The translations under genes were made by a program, and so were the position numbers. Shown here in pieces: positions 17,628 through 26,275 of a stretch of DNA of 64,000 nt. Under the pieces are notes generated by a model. The model was not told the origin of the DNA and did no database searches. It saw only the letters and a program-made list of their open reading frames with translations. Origin of the DNA: CAHJXG01 sp965277495 (GTDB lineage Bacteria; Pseudomonadota; Alphaproteobacteria; Acetobacterales; Acetobacteraceae); NCBI GenBank assembly GCA_965277495.1, contig OZ255824.1, positions 806,001 through 870,000 of the forward strand, written 5' to 3'. Every line of letters begins with the position of its first letter. The first letter of the stretch is position 1.

Positions 17628-18173
17628 ATGGACCGTTCGATGCCGCCGCCTGCCAACGCCACGCTGCCGATACTGATGCCGCCCAATCCCATTCTCCGGG
17701 CTAAAACCCGCAAGGTCGCGCCGGCGGACCTCGATCAAGTGCAGGCTTTGTTGCCGCAAATGTTCGCGACGATGTATGCCGCACCCGGCATTGGCCTTGC
17801 CGCGCCGCAGATTGGCGTCGGCTTGCGCTTCGCCGTGGTCGATCTGATGCCTGGTGACGCCAAGGCTCCATTCGTGCTGGTCAATCCCGAGATCATCCGG
17901 GTCAGCGAGGACTGGACGGTGCGGGAAGAGGGCTGCCTATCGCTGCCCGGCCAATACGCCGACGTTTCCCGCCCGTCGCGCGTGGCCGTCCGCTACCAGG
18001 ATTCTCAGGGCGCGACACAGGAGGTCGAGGCCGAGGGCCTGCTGGCAGCCTGCCTGCAGCACGAGATCGACCATTTGGATGGCGTGCTGTTTGTCGACCA
18101 CCTGTCGGCGCTGAAGCGGAATATGCTGATGCGGAAACTCGCGAAAGAACTCAAGCAGAAAGCCGCTGGGTGA
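17628..18173 (+). CDS. def: Peptide deformylase
   Basis: Def removes the formyl group from the initiator methionine of nascent proteins using a bound metal ion, usually Fe(II). The 181-residue protein contains the three family motifs: GIGLAAPQIG (motif 1), EGCLSLPG with the metal-ligand cysteine (motif 2), and HEIDHLDGVLF with the HExxH ligands (motif 3). The start is the ATG at 17628; upstream in-frame sequence overlaps the hsp20 leader and is not family-like. The stop overlaps the GTG of fmt (GTGA). def, fmt and truA form a tightly coupled unit. Confidence 0.95.
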   Translation: MDRSMPPPANATLPILMPPNPILRAKTRKVAPADLDQVQALLPQMFATMYAAPGIGLAAPQIGVGLRFAVVDLMPGDAKAPFVLVNPEIIRVSEDWTVREEGCLSLPGQYADVSRPSRVAVRYQDSQGATQEVEAEGLLAACLQHEIDHLDGVLFVDHLSALKRNMLMRKLAKELKQKAAG

Positions 18174-19099
18174 CGCCGCCACAATCAAGGTCATTGCGCG
18201 TTGCATTCATGGGCAGTCCGGCTTTTGCAGTGCCCGCATTGCACGCGTTACAGCGGGCAGGCCATGAAATCGCGGCGGTGTACAGCCAACCGCCGCGCCC
18301 ATCTGGACGTAGGTTCGCCGTCACCCCCTGCCCGGTGCACGCGGCAGCCTTGGCGCTTGGCCTGCCAGTGCGCACGCCGGCGCGGCTGCGCAATGACGCC
18401 GGCGAGCACGCATTCTTTGCTGCGCTCGGCCTGGATGCTGCCGTGGTCGCAGCCTATGGCCTGATATTGCCGCCCGCGATGCTGGCCGCCCCTCGCCGCG
18501 GCTGCCTCAACATCCACGCCAGCCTGCTGCCGCGCTGGCGAGGCGCCGCCCCCATCCAAGCCGCCGTGCTGGCGGGCGATACGGAAACGGGGGTCACGAT
18601 CATGCAGATGGACGCCGGGCTGGACACGGGCGCAATGCTGCTGCAGGGCCGCGTGCCGATCGGGCCGCGCGCAACGGCTGCGGACTTGCACGATACCCTA
18701 GCCGTGCTAGGTGCCGACCTAGTCCTGCGAACGTTGGAGGCTTCTCCCGCCCCGGTGCCTCAGCCGTTGGAAGGTGCCAGCTATGCGGCAAAACTGACTC
18801 GGGACAGCGGCCGTTTGGATTGGGCGCAGCCGGCCGTACAGTTGGATCGGCAGGTCCGCGGACTCACGCCATGGCCCGGCACCTGGGCGATGCTCGGCAC
18901 TGAGGTCCTGAAAATCCTAAGTGCCGAGCCTGCGCCGGGCGCTGGCGTGCCGGGCACTGTGCTGGATGCCCACTTGCGGGTCGCGTGCGGCGAGAGCGCG
19001 TTGCGGCTGCTGCGTGTCCAACGTCCGGGCCGTGCGCCAATGGATGCCGACGCGCTGCTGCGCGGTTTCGCCATCCCGCCGGGCACTCGCCTCACGTGA
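18170..19099 (+). CDS. fmt: Methionyl-tRNA formyltransferase
   Basis: Fmt formylates Met-tRNAi with 10-formyl-tetrahydrofolate, the reaction that peptide deformylase later reverses. The 309-residue protein starts with a GTG that overlaps the def stop. It has the formyltransferase fold (VAFMGSPAFAVPALHAL) and the catalytic segment LNIHASLLPRWRGAAPIQAA with Asn and His. ITIMQMDAGLDTG-like residues (VTIMQMDAGLDTG) follow, including the catalytic Asp, and a C-terminal OB-like domain starts near residue 205. Its TGA overlaps the truA GTG in the same way, so three successive genes are stop-start coupled. Confidence 0.96.
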   Translation: MTPPQSRSLRVAFMGSPAFAVPALHALQRAGHEIAAVYSQPPRPSGRRFAVTPCPVHAAALALGLPVRTPARLRNDAGEHAFFAALGLDAAVVAAYGLILPPAMLAAPRRGCLNIHASLLPRWRGAAPIQAAVLAGDTETGVTIMQMDAGLDTGAMLLQGRVPIGPRATAADLHDTLAVLGADLVLRTLEASPAPVPQPLEGASYAAKLTRDSGRLDWAQPAVQLDRQVRGLTPWPGTWAMLGTEVLKILSAEPAPGAGVPGTVLDAHLRVACGESALRLLRVQRPGRAPMDADALLRGFAIPPGTRLT

Positions 19100-19857
19100 A
19101 AAGCTGGGCGCTGCTGCTTGAATATGACGGAACACCCTATGTCGGCTGGCAGCGCCAGGCCAGCGGCGTGTCAATTCAAGCGGTGCTGGAGGACGCCTGC
19201 GCGCGGCTGAATGGCGGCGCGCCGGTCGCGGCCACGGCGGCTGGGCGCACGGACGCCGGGGTGCACGCGGCGGGACAAGTCGCCCAGGTGATGTTGCCGG
19301 ACCGTTATCGCCCGGACCAGATGCGGGACGCGCTGAACTTCCATTTAAAGCCGCATCCGATTGTGGTGCTCCGGGCCGCGCCGTCCGCCCCGGGCTGGAA
19401 CCCGCGCTTCGACGCAGTGGGACGCGCCTATGCCTACTGCATCCTGAACCGCCGCGCCCGTCCAGCGCTGGCGCTGCACCGCGCCTGGCACGTGGAGCGC
19501 CGCTTGGACGAGGCTGCCATGGGCGAAGCGGCGGCGATGCTGCTCGGCCGGCACGACTTCACCTCGTTTCGTGCCAGTGCCTGCCAAGCCAAAAGCCCCA
19601 TACGCACGCTGGACCGCCTGGACGTGGCCCGCATAGGCGACCTGCTCACGATCACGTCGGAGGCCCGCAGCTTCCTGCACCATCAAGTCCGCAACATGGT
19701 TGGCACGCTGAAGCTGGTCGGCGAGGGCCGCTGGCCGGCGGCGCAGGTCCGGATGGCCTTGGAGGCACGGGACCGCCGGGCCGCAGGCCCGACCGCGCCG
19801 CCGGATGGGCTGACGTTGGCAAGCGTCCACTATGCCCAGGACCCGTTCATCCGATAA
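19096..19857 (+). CDS. truA: tRNA pseudouridine(38-40) synthase
   Basis: TruA isomerises uridines 38-40 in the anticodon stem-loop of many tRNAs. The 253-residue protein begins at a GTG overlapping the fmt stop. It has LEYDGTPYVGWQRQ at the N-terminus, the catalytic aspartate in AAGRTDAGVHA, DFTSFRASAC in the second half, and SFLHHQVRNMVGTL near the C-terminus. Longer upstream frames would run inside fmt and are rejected. It converges with the membrane-protein gene that follows, leaving a 23-bp gap. Confidence 0.96.
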   Translation: MKSWALLLEYDGTPYVGWQRQASGVSIQAVLEDACARLNGGAPVAATAAGRTDAGVHAAGQVAQVMLPDRYRPDQMRDALNFHLKPHPIVVLRAAPSAPGWNPRFDAVGRAYAYCILNRRARPALALHRAWHVERRLDEAAMGEAAAMLLGRHDFTSFRASACQAKSPIRTLDRLDVARIGDLLTITSEARSFLHHQVRNMVGTLKLVGEGRWPAAQVRMALEARDRRAAGPTAPPDGLTLASVHYAQDPFIR

Positions 19858-19880
19858 AGCCCGGCCGCCGGCCAACCGGC

Positions 19881-20471
19881 TTATTGGCCAACTCCTTGGC
19901 CCATCCCCAGTGCCAGGACCAATAGCCGCGGCCCAATCGCCAGCACGATGGTGCCAAGATTGGTCAGCGCCACCAGCCCCACAGCCCTGCCGGTCGACAG
20001 GTTCAGCCCATGCCGGGCCAGCAGCCAGTTCAGCCACAGGCCATATGCCGCCAACCCCACAATCAGCATCTGATCCGCCGCGTCCTCCGGCAGGCCAAGT
20101 TGGAGCGCGAACTGCAGCACGATCAGCAACGCCATCGCCGCAAACGGCAGCGCCCACTGGCACCAGTTGAACGCGGTGGCATATCGCAGCCACTGCGGCT
20201 CGCGGCCCCATGCCCGCGCCAGCGCGTGGGACAGCACTGCAGGGGCGAGCTGGGCGACCACGGTGGCAAACAGGGTCACGAGCGCCCGAACTGGGCCCTC
20301 GGTCGCCAGCAGCAATGCCGCGCCCACAATCGGGAACGCCAGCAACGGCGCCAGGCTTCCAAGGAACGCCTGCGGCGTGTCGCCGAACTCAGTCAACCCG
20401 TCCACCCGCCCGCGCGCCAGCCGAGCCATGCCGAGCAACGGCTTGAGCCAGCCAGAGACCTGCGGCGTCAT
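19881..20471 (-). CDS. Integral membrane protein of unknown function
   Basis: A 196-residue hydrophobic protein with about five predicted membrane segments: around residues 36-56, 62-84, 100-124, 135-150 and 164-190. It has no catalytic motif I recognise. The layout resembles small Yip1-domain-like membrane proteins seen next to dapE in related genomes, but I would not assign that family on sequence alone. The start ATG at 20471 overlaps the dapE stop (ATGA), so it is translated with dapE. A longer upstream reading would lie inside dapE. Confidence 0.75.
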   Translation of the reverse strand: MTPQVSGWLKPLLGMARLARGRVDGLTEFGDTPQAFLGSLAPLLAFPIVGAALLLATEGPVRALVTLFATVVAQLAPAVLSHALARAWGREPQWLRYATAFNWCQWALPFAAMALLIVLQFALQLGLPEDAADQMLIVGLAAYGLWLNWLLARHGLNLSTGRAVGLVALTNLGTIVLAIGPRLLVLALGMGQGVGQ

Positions 20472-21571
20472 GCAAAAGCCGCCAGCACGCCGCCGTAGAT
20501 AAGGGCCAGATGCCGCAGTTCGCTGACCGGCACCCGCTCGTCTGCCTGGTGCATGGTCGCGCCGACCAAACCAAACTCGGCCACCGGGCAGTAGCGTGCG
20601 ATGAACCGCGCATCCGAAGTTCCGCCTCCGGTGTCGAGCCGTGGAGCCATCCCGGACGCTTTGGCAACAGCGGCGGCAAGCCGGTCCACAAGCGGACCCG
20701 GCGCTGTCAGGAACGACTCGCCGCTTATCGACACCTCGAGCTCGAACCGGTCGACATGCAGCGCCAATTTCGACCGCAGCCACGACGAAAGCGTGGCCCC
20801 GGTATGCAGGTCGTTGAACCGGATGTTGAGCCGGGCCGTGGCACTGGCCGGGATCACGTTGGTCGCCGGGTTGCCGACATCGACGCTGGTGACCTGCAGC
20901 GAGGACGGCTCAAACCACTCGCTCCCGCTATCGAGCGGGGCGGCAATCAAGGCCGACAACGCGCGGACCAGGCGATGCACCGGATTGTCCGCCCGGTGCG
21001 GATAGGCAACGTGGCCCTGGACGCCATGCACCGATATCGCAGCATTCAGGCTGCCGCGGCGGCCAATCTTGATCACTTCGCCCAGCCGCCCCGGATTGGT
21101 CGGCTCCCCGACCAGGCATAGGTCGGGGATATGGCCGTGCCTCGACATCCAGTCCAGCACGCGAACGGTGCCATCGATAGCTGGACCCTCCTCGTCCCCG
21201 GTGATCAGCAGGCTTATAGACCCAAGTCCTTTATGATCGGTTACCGCGGCGACGAAGGCCGCGATCGCCCCCTTCATGTCGCAGGCGCCCCGGCCATACA
21301 ACACGCCATCCCGGACCTCGCCGCCGAATGGGTCGGCGGACCAGGCAGCGCCTGGCGGCACCACGTCCGTATGTCCGGCAAAGCAAAGATGCGTCCCCGT
21401 GGCGCCGCGCCGTGCGAACAAATTGGGCGTCGTGCCGAACGGCAGGCGCCAAACCTGGAACCCGAGCGCCTTCAGCGCCGCCGCCAGCACATCCTGCGCC
21501 CCCGCATCCGCCGGCGTGACGGAGGCGCAGCGGATCAGCGCCTGCGCCAGCGGGACAGGATCGGTCACCAA
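20468..21571 (-). CDS. dapE: Succinyl-diaminopimelate desuccinylase
   Basis: DapE hydrolyses N-succinyl-LL-diaminopimelate to succinate and LL-DAP in the lysine/peptidoglycan pathway, using two zinc ions. The 367-residue protein shows the M20 metal motifs CFAGHTDVVPPG and GRGACDMKGAIAAF, the general-base glutamates in ITGDEEGPAIDGT, VGEPTN, and the C-terminal GGGTSDARFI plus GATMHQADERV with the last histidine ligand. It follows dapD by 58 bp in the same direction, so the two succinylase-pathway steps are adjacent; dapC is not in the window. It overlaps the downstream membrane-protein gene. Confidence 0.96.
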   Translation of the reverse strand: MVTDPVPLAQALIRCASVTPADAGAQDVLAAALKALGFQVWRLPFGTTPNLFARRGATGTHLCFAGHTDVVPPGAAWSADPFGGEVRDGVLYGRGACDMKGAIAAFVAAVTDHKGLGSISLLITGDEEGPAIDGTVRVLDWMSRHGHIPDLCLVGEPTNPGRLGEVIKIGRRGSLNAAISVHGVQGHVAYPHRADNPVHRLVRALSALIAAPLDSGSEWFEPSSLQVTSVDVGNPATNVIPASATARLNIRFNDLHTGATLSSWLRSKLALHVDRFELEVSISGESFLTAPGPLVDRLAAAVAKASGMAPRLDTGGGTSDARFIARYCPVAEFGLVGATMHQADERVPVSELRHLALIYGGVLAAFA

Positions 21572-21629
21572 AGCAGCATCGGTGCAGACTGCGTCACCTG
21601 CAGCGAGATTTTGCGTTCTTCAATATGTC

Positions 21630-22469
21630 CTAGTCCCGCAGCAGGTCGTTGATCGACGTCTTGGCCCGGGTACGCTCGTCGACGCGCTTGACGATGACGG
21701 CACAGGCCAGCGCAGGGCCAGGCTGCCCGTTCGCCATCAGCCGGCCCGGCAGCGTGCCAGGCACGACGACGGAATACGCGGGCACCCGGCCTATGAAAAT
21801 CTCACCCGTGGCACGGTCCACGATCTTGGTCGACTGGCTGATGAACACGCCCATGCCAAGTACGCTGCCCCGCTCGACGACCACGCCCTCCACGACCTCC
21901 GAACGCGCGCCAATGAAGCAATCGTCCTCTATTATGGTAGGGTTGGCCTGCAACGGCTCCAGCACGCCGCCCAGGCCGACGCCGCCGCTGAGGTGGCAGT
22001 TGCGGCCCACCTGGGCGCAGCTTCCGACGGTCGCCCAGGTGTCGATCATGGTACCGCGGTCCACATAGGCGCCCACGTTCACGAAACTGGGCATCAGGAT
22101 TACGCCCGGCGCGATATACGCGCTATGACGCACGACCGAGCCCGGCACGGCACGGAAACCGGCCGCGGCGAAGTGGTTGGCGCCCCAGCCGGCGGTTTTG
22201 AGCGGCACTTTGTCGAACGCCGGCGCATCCCCGGCGCCTGGCATCGGCACGGAGTCATTCAGGCGAAACGACAGCAGCACCGCCTTTTTCAGCCAGTCGT
22301 GCACGACCCAGCCCTGTGCCGTCGGCTCCGCGACCCGCAACTCACCGGCGTCGAGCGCCGCCAGCGCATCATCCACCGCTCGCCGCCCTGCCCCGCTCGT
22401 GGTGGCGGACAACGTTTCCCGTTGTTCCCATAATTGCTCGATCTCGGGGCGAAGGGTGTGCAGGGACAT
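21630..22469 (-). CDS. dapD: Tetrahydrodipicolinate N-succinyltransferase
   Basis: DapD transfers succinyl from succinyl-CoA to tetrahydrodipicolinate, opening the succinylase branch of DAP synthesis. The 279-residue protein has the helical N-terminal domain (LRPEIEQLWEQRETLSA) and a left-handed beta-helix of hexapeptide repeats. Marker segments are PGVILMPSFVNVGAYVD, GTMIDTWATVGSCAQVG, HLSGGVGLGGVLEPLQA and EDDCFIGARSEVVEGV. It ends TSINDLLRD. The ATG at 22469 (MSLHTLRPE) is chosen over an upstream frame that does not match the family. It is divergent from the GGDEF gene at 22635. Confidence 0.96.
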   Translation of the reverse strand: MSLHTLRPEIEQLWEQRETLSATTSGAGRRAVDDALAALDAGELRVAEPTAQGWVVHDWLKKAVLLSFRLNDSVPMPGAGDAPAFDKVPLKTAGWGANHFAAAGFRAVPGSVVRHSAYIAPGVILMPSFVNVGAYVDRGTMIDTWATVGSCAQVGRNCHLSGGVGLGGVLEPLQANPTIIEDDCFIGARSEVVEGVVVERGSVLGMGVFISQSTKIVDRATGEIFIGRVPAYSVVVPGTLPGRLMANGQPGPALACAVIVKRVDERTRAKTSINDLLRD

Positions 22470-22634
22470 ACGGTGGGGCTCTTGGCTAGCGTTGGCCGGA
22501 CCATGCGCAGACAACCCCCCAGTGTCAATTCGCTGGCCGCGCCGAGTTGAGCGGTCCAATTAAGTCGCATTCCTCGCAGGTCATGATGCAGCCCGTTAAC
22601 GAAGTCTTCAGCATATCCCGTGCAAACTCGGTCT

Positions 22635-24056
22635 ATGGAAATGATGCCGACGACCGCAGTTGCTGAAATCTTGTCTCCCCGCATGGGTGCGTTGGGAACG
22701 ACGCTGCTCGACAGCCGGCAGCGCTGGCGAGAGTTCGGCATGATCGCGGCGGACCTGATGTTCGAGACGGACCTGAAAGGGCGAGTGACGTTTGTTGCCC
22801 CGGACCATGTGCTGGGTTGGCCGGCCTCCGCGCTGCTGGGCGATGCAGCAAGCGAACTGCTCGTCAAGCCTGAGGCGGCGGGCAATGCATTGGAACCGTT
22901 CCGCTTTGCGGCCCTGGCGCAGGACCGGCGGATCTGGCTGCGCGGCGCTGCGGGAGAGACGGTCTGCATGGCGATTTCGTCGCGGCCGTTGCTGGACCAG
23001 TACGGCCACCGCATCGGCACGCGCGGCGTAGGCGTGGATGTCACCGAACAGGAACAGCGCGATGCGGCTGCGGCGGCGACGCTGCGCCGGGCCAACGTGC
23101 TGGACCACACGATGAACCAGATGCGGCAGGAGTTGATGGCGCCGCACATGATGCAAGCGGGCCTGAACGCGATCATGCTCGCGGTGGGCGCCCAGGGCGC
23201 CGCGTTGCTGGACCTGACTGCCGAACCGCTGGACGGACCGCCGGCGCTGCCATGGCCCGTGCTGCATCATGCGGGGAAGGACCCGCTGCCGGTCCTTGCC
23301 GACGCATTGGCGTTGCTGCACGGGCAGGACGATGCCGTGGCGATGGAGCGGACGCCGCAGGGCTACATGGTCCTCGCTTGCCCGGCCTATACCCGATTTG
23401 GCGAACGTGCCGGGCTGGTCGCATGGCGCGCGGCTGGGGACCGGGCGTGGGATTGCGACGATCTCAAGCTGGCGGCGTCGGTCACCGGGCTTATCCGCAT
23501 GGTGATGGAGCACGAAGCCATACAGCGCGAATTGGCGCGCCAAGCGCGTACCGACTCGCTGACGGGCTTGTTGAACCGCCGGGCGTTTCTCGACGAGGCC
23601 GCGAGGCGGATCGACCGGTTGGACCGGGAGGCCCTGCCGGGCACCCTGATGTTCGTCGATCTGGACCGGATGAAGCTGCTGAACGACCGGATGGGGCATG
23701 AGGCCGGGGACGCTGCACTGGTAGCCACCGCGGAACTGCTGCGCCGCACCGTGCGCCCGGCCGACCTCATCGCACGACTGGGCGGCGATGAATTCGCGCT
23801 GTGGCTCGATGGCTCAGACGAGCTGACGGCCGCTGAGCGCGCCGAGGGCCTGCGGATCGGCTGTCCGCGGGCGCTGGCTCACCTGACGGTTGGGCAGGAG
23901 CAGGACATGACCATGTCGATTGGCATCGCATGCCGCCAGCCCAGCAGCGGCGAGGCGCTCGAAAGCTTGCTGCAACGCGCCGACCAGGCGATGTACGAGG
24001 TCAAGCGCGCCGGCCGCGGACACTGGCGCGTCTCGCATGCGGAGCCGTCGCCATGA
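22635..24056 (+). CDS. PAS-GAF-like-GGDEF diguanylate cyclase
   Basis: A 473-residue predicted diguanylate cyclase. An N-terminal PAS-like domain (about residues 30-140) has FGMIAADLMFETDLKGRVTF. A middle region (about 160-310) resembles a GAF domain by spacing and hydrophobic pattern, not by clear motif. The GGDEF domain spans about 315 to the end, with TDSLTGLLNRRAF, MFVDLDRMKLLND, ARLGGDEFALW and ADQAMYEVKRAG. The catalytic GGDEF is intact, and an RPAD inhibitory site lies five residues upstream, so product feedback is likely. No membrane segment is visible. I start at ATG 22635; a GTG at 22620 is in frame. Its stop overlaps the DUF2336 start (ATGA), suggesting a functional pair. Confidence 0.92.
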   Translation: MEMMPTTAVAEILSPRMGALGTTLLDSRQRWREFGMIAADLMFETDLKGRVTFVAPDHVLGWPASALLGDAASELLVKPEAAGNALEPFRFAALAQDRRIWLRGAAGETVCMAISSRPLLDQYGHRIGTRGVGVDVTEQEQRDAAAAATLRRANVLDHTMNQMRQELMAPHMMQAGLNAIMLAVGAQGAALLDLTAEPLDGPPALPWPVLHHAGKDPLPVLADALALLHGQDDAVAMERTPQGYMVLACPAYTRFGERAGLVAWRAAGDRAWDCDDLKLAASVTGLIRMVMEHEAIQRELARQARTDSLTGLLNRRAFLDEAARRIDRLDREALPGTLMFVDLDRMKLLNDRMGHEAGDAALVATAELLRRTVRPADLIARLGGDEFALWLDGSDELTAAERAEGLRIGCPRALAHLTVGQEQDMTMSIGIACRQPSSGEALESLLQRADQAMYEVKRAGRGHWRVSHAEPSP

Positions 24057-25312
24057 CCACCTTGGGGTCCGACATGATGCCCGGAGCCGCATCCGCAACC
24101 GTGGCCTCGCACGCTGGCAGGCACGGTACGGAGTCGGCGCGGGTGAGGCTGGGCAGCAGCATCAGCACGCCGACGCATATCCTCGGCCAACTGACGCGCG
24201 ACCCGGCCGTCACGGTGCGTGCGGCCGTGGCCATGAACCCGGCTTGTCCGCCCCACGTAGACCAGGCGACCAGCCGCGATCCGGACGAACACGTGCGTTC
24301 GCTGTTGGCCCACAAACTGGCGATGCTGGCCCCTTCGCTTTCTCGCAGTGAGCAGGCGGATGCGTGCCAGCAGGTCCGCGCCACCCTCGCCGCCTTGGCC
24401 GCCGATGCTGCCGTAAGTGTGCGTGCCGTCATCGCCGATTGCGTGAAGGCCATGCCGGACGCGCCGCGCGACATGATCCTGCAACTGGCGCAGGACACGG
24501 CCCTGACCGTCTGTGGCCCGATTATCCGCCTGTCGCCCTTGCTGACAGACGCGGACCTGCTTGCGCTTTTGGCTACCCCGCCCCACCCCGAGATATCCAT
24601 AGCCGTCGCGAGCCGCCTTGGGCTCACCGCCACAGTGGCGGACGCCATCGTCGACCAGGCGGACGGCGCCCCGATCCGGGCTCTGCTTTCCAACCATTCC
24701 GCTGCAATCCAAGAAGCAACGCTCGACGCGCTGATCGCGCAGGCCGAGATGCATCCCGATTGGCACGGGCCGCTGGTGCATCGCCCGGTGCTGACGGTGC
24801 AAGCGGTTTTAGCACTGTCCGGCTTCGTCGCCATACAGCTTGTCGACACCTTGGCGCAGCGTGCGAACCTCGATCCGGCGACGGCCAGCACGCTGCAGCG
24901 GTGTGTCGCGGCCCGGTTCCATCAAGACGCTGAATTGCCGGCACGCGCCACCACCGATGACGAGATCGTTGCCAGCGTTCGCCGGCTGGACGGGGCCGGC
25001 TCGTTGGATGAAGCGGCGCTGATCGAAGCCGCGCGCGCCGGGGATGAGCGCCGGGTCGCCGCGGTCCTGGCTGTTGCAAGTGGGTTTACCTTAGCCGCCG
25101 TTGACCGTGCGGCATCCCTGCGCAGCGCCAAGGGCCTGATAAGTTTGGTCTGGAAAGCCGGGTTCACCATGCGTGCTGCTGCTATCGTGCAGACTATGCT
25201 GGCGAAGCTTGGACCCGGTGCAACGATTTTGGCCGGTCCGCGCGAAGCGTTTCCATTCACAACCGACGAAATGCAATGGCAACTGGAGATCCTGGGACAG
25301 CCCGGGCGCTGA
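24053..25312 (+). CDS. DUF2336 domain protein (HEAT-like repeat)
   Basis: A 419-residue protein of the DUF2336 family, helical repeat proteins common in alphaproteobacteria with no assigned biochemistry. The sequence is a series of alpha-helical pairs, for example LGQLTRDPAVTVRAAVAMNP, DEHVRSLLAHKLAMLAP, AADAAVSVRAVIADCVK and HPEISIAVASRLGLTATVAD, which look like HEAT-type repeats. It has no signal peptide and no membrane segment. The ATG at 24053 overlaps the stop of the diguanylate cyclase gene by 4 bp, so its product is probably made at similar levels and may act as a scaffold or effector. That role is inference from coupling. Confidence 0.85.
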   Translation: MTTLGSDMMPGAASATVASHAGRHGTESARVRLGSSISTPTHILGQLTRDPAVTVRAAVAMNPACPPHVDQATSRDPDEHVRSLLAHKLAMLAPSLSRSEQADACQQVRATLAALAADAAVSVRAVIADCVKAMPDAPRDMILQLAQDTALTVCGPIIRLSPLLTDADLLALLATPPHPEISIAVASRLGLTATVADAIVDQADGAPIRALLSNHSAAIQEATLDALIAQAEMHPDWHGPLVHRPVLTVQAVLALSGFVAIQLVDTLAQRANLDPATASTLQRCVAARFHQDAELPARATTDDEIVASVRRLDGAGSLDEAALIEAARAGDERRVAAVLAVASGFTLAAVDRAASLRSAKGLISLVWKAGFTMRAAAIVQTMLAKLGPGATILAGPREAFPFTTDEMQWQLEILGQPGR

Positions 25313-25363
25313 GCGCAAGCATAACCGTCGCAATCAGGCTGGCGCGCATCCGGCCCGGACCCT

Positions 25364-26275
25364 ATGGATGCGCGCATGGCAGGTTGGACGGACATCGCGT
25401 GGAATGGCTGGGTCGCGCGGCTGCCGTCCAGTTGGCGCCCCTACGCGATGCTGGCGCGGCTCGACCGCCCGATCGGCATTTGGCTGCTGTTCCTGCCGGG
25501 CCTGTGGAGCATCCTGCTCGCAGCACCCACCAACCAAAGCGCCGCATGGCTCATCCTGCTGTTCGGCCTGGGCAGCCTCGTGATGCGCAGCGCCGGCTGT
25601 GCCGTGAACGACATGTGGGACCGCGACATGGACCGGCTCGTGACGCGGACGTCCGGGCGCCCACTCGCCAGCGGCGCATTGCGTATGCGGCAGGCGACCG
25701 GGTTCGTTGCCGTGCTGCTCAGTCTCGGCTTGATCATCCTCCTGCAACTGAATGGGCTGGCACAGGCGCTTGGCGTGGGATCGCTGGCGCTGGTCGCGCT
25801 GTATCCGCTGGCAAAGCGGGTGACGTGGTGGCCGCAGGCGGTGCTGGGCCTTACTTTTGGCTGGGGTGCGCCGATGGGCTACGCCGCCGCGGCAGGGCAC
25901 ATCGATGCGGCGGCGCTGTTGCTGTATGCGGCAGCGTTCGCATGGATCTTAGGGTACGATACCGTCTACGCGCACCAGGACCGGGAGGACGATGCGCTGA
26001 TCGGGGTTCGCAGCACCGCGCGGCTGTTCGCCGGGCGAACGCGGCCGTTCCTGACGGTGTGCTATGCCGCGACAATCGGCTTGCTGGCGCTGTCGGGTTG
26101 GTTGGCCGGGTTGTCGGCATGGTTTTTCTTGGCCCTCGTGCTTCCCGCCGCGCTGCTGGCGTGGCAGGTCGTGACCATCGACATCGACGATCCCCGGGGC
26201 TGCCTGCTGCGGTTCAAGTTGAACCGGGAGGCCGGGCTTCTGGTCGCCGCCGCGATACTGGCCGGACGGCTATGA
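25364..26275 (+). CDS. ubiA: 4-hydroxybenzoate polyprenyltransferase
   Basis: UbiA attaches the polyprenyl tail to 4-hydroxybenzoate in ubiquinone synthesis at the inner membrane. The 303-residue protein has RLDRPIGIWLLFLPGLWS, the first Asp-rich motif NDMWDRDMDRLVTRT with the typical NDxxDxxxD, and the second Asp-rich motif GYDTVYAHQDREDD. About eight to nine membrane segments alternate with these loops. A second ATG at residue 5 is possible. Its stop overlaps the start of the ABC exporter gene (ATGA, 26272-26275). Confidence 0.95.
   Translation: MDARMAGWTDIAWNGWVARLPSSWRPYAMLARLDRPIGIWLLFLPGLWSILLAAPTNQSAAWLILLFGLGSLVMRSAGCAVNDMWDRDMDRLVTRTSGRPLASGALRMRQATGFVAVLLSLGLIILLQLNGLAQALGVGSLALVALYPLAKRVTWWPQAVLGLTFGWGAPMGYAAAAGHIDAAALLLYAAAFAWILGYDTVYAHQDREDDALIGVRSTARLFAGRTRPFLTVCYAATIGLLALSGWLAGLSAWFFLALVLPAALLAWQVVTIDIDDPRGCLLRFKLNREAGLLVAAAILAGRL

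Noticed and set aside
25276..26271. N-terminal extension of the ABC exporter
   Set aside because: It runs in another frame through ubiA; the exporter begins normally at the ATG overlapping the ubiA stop.
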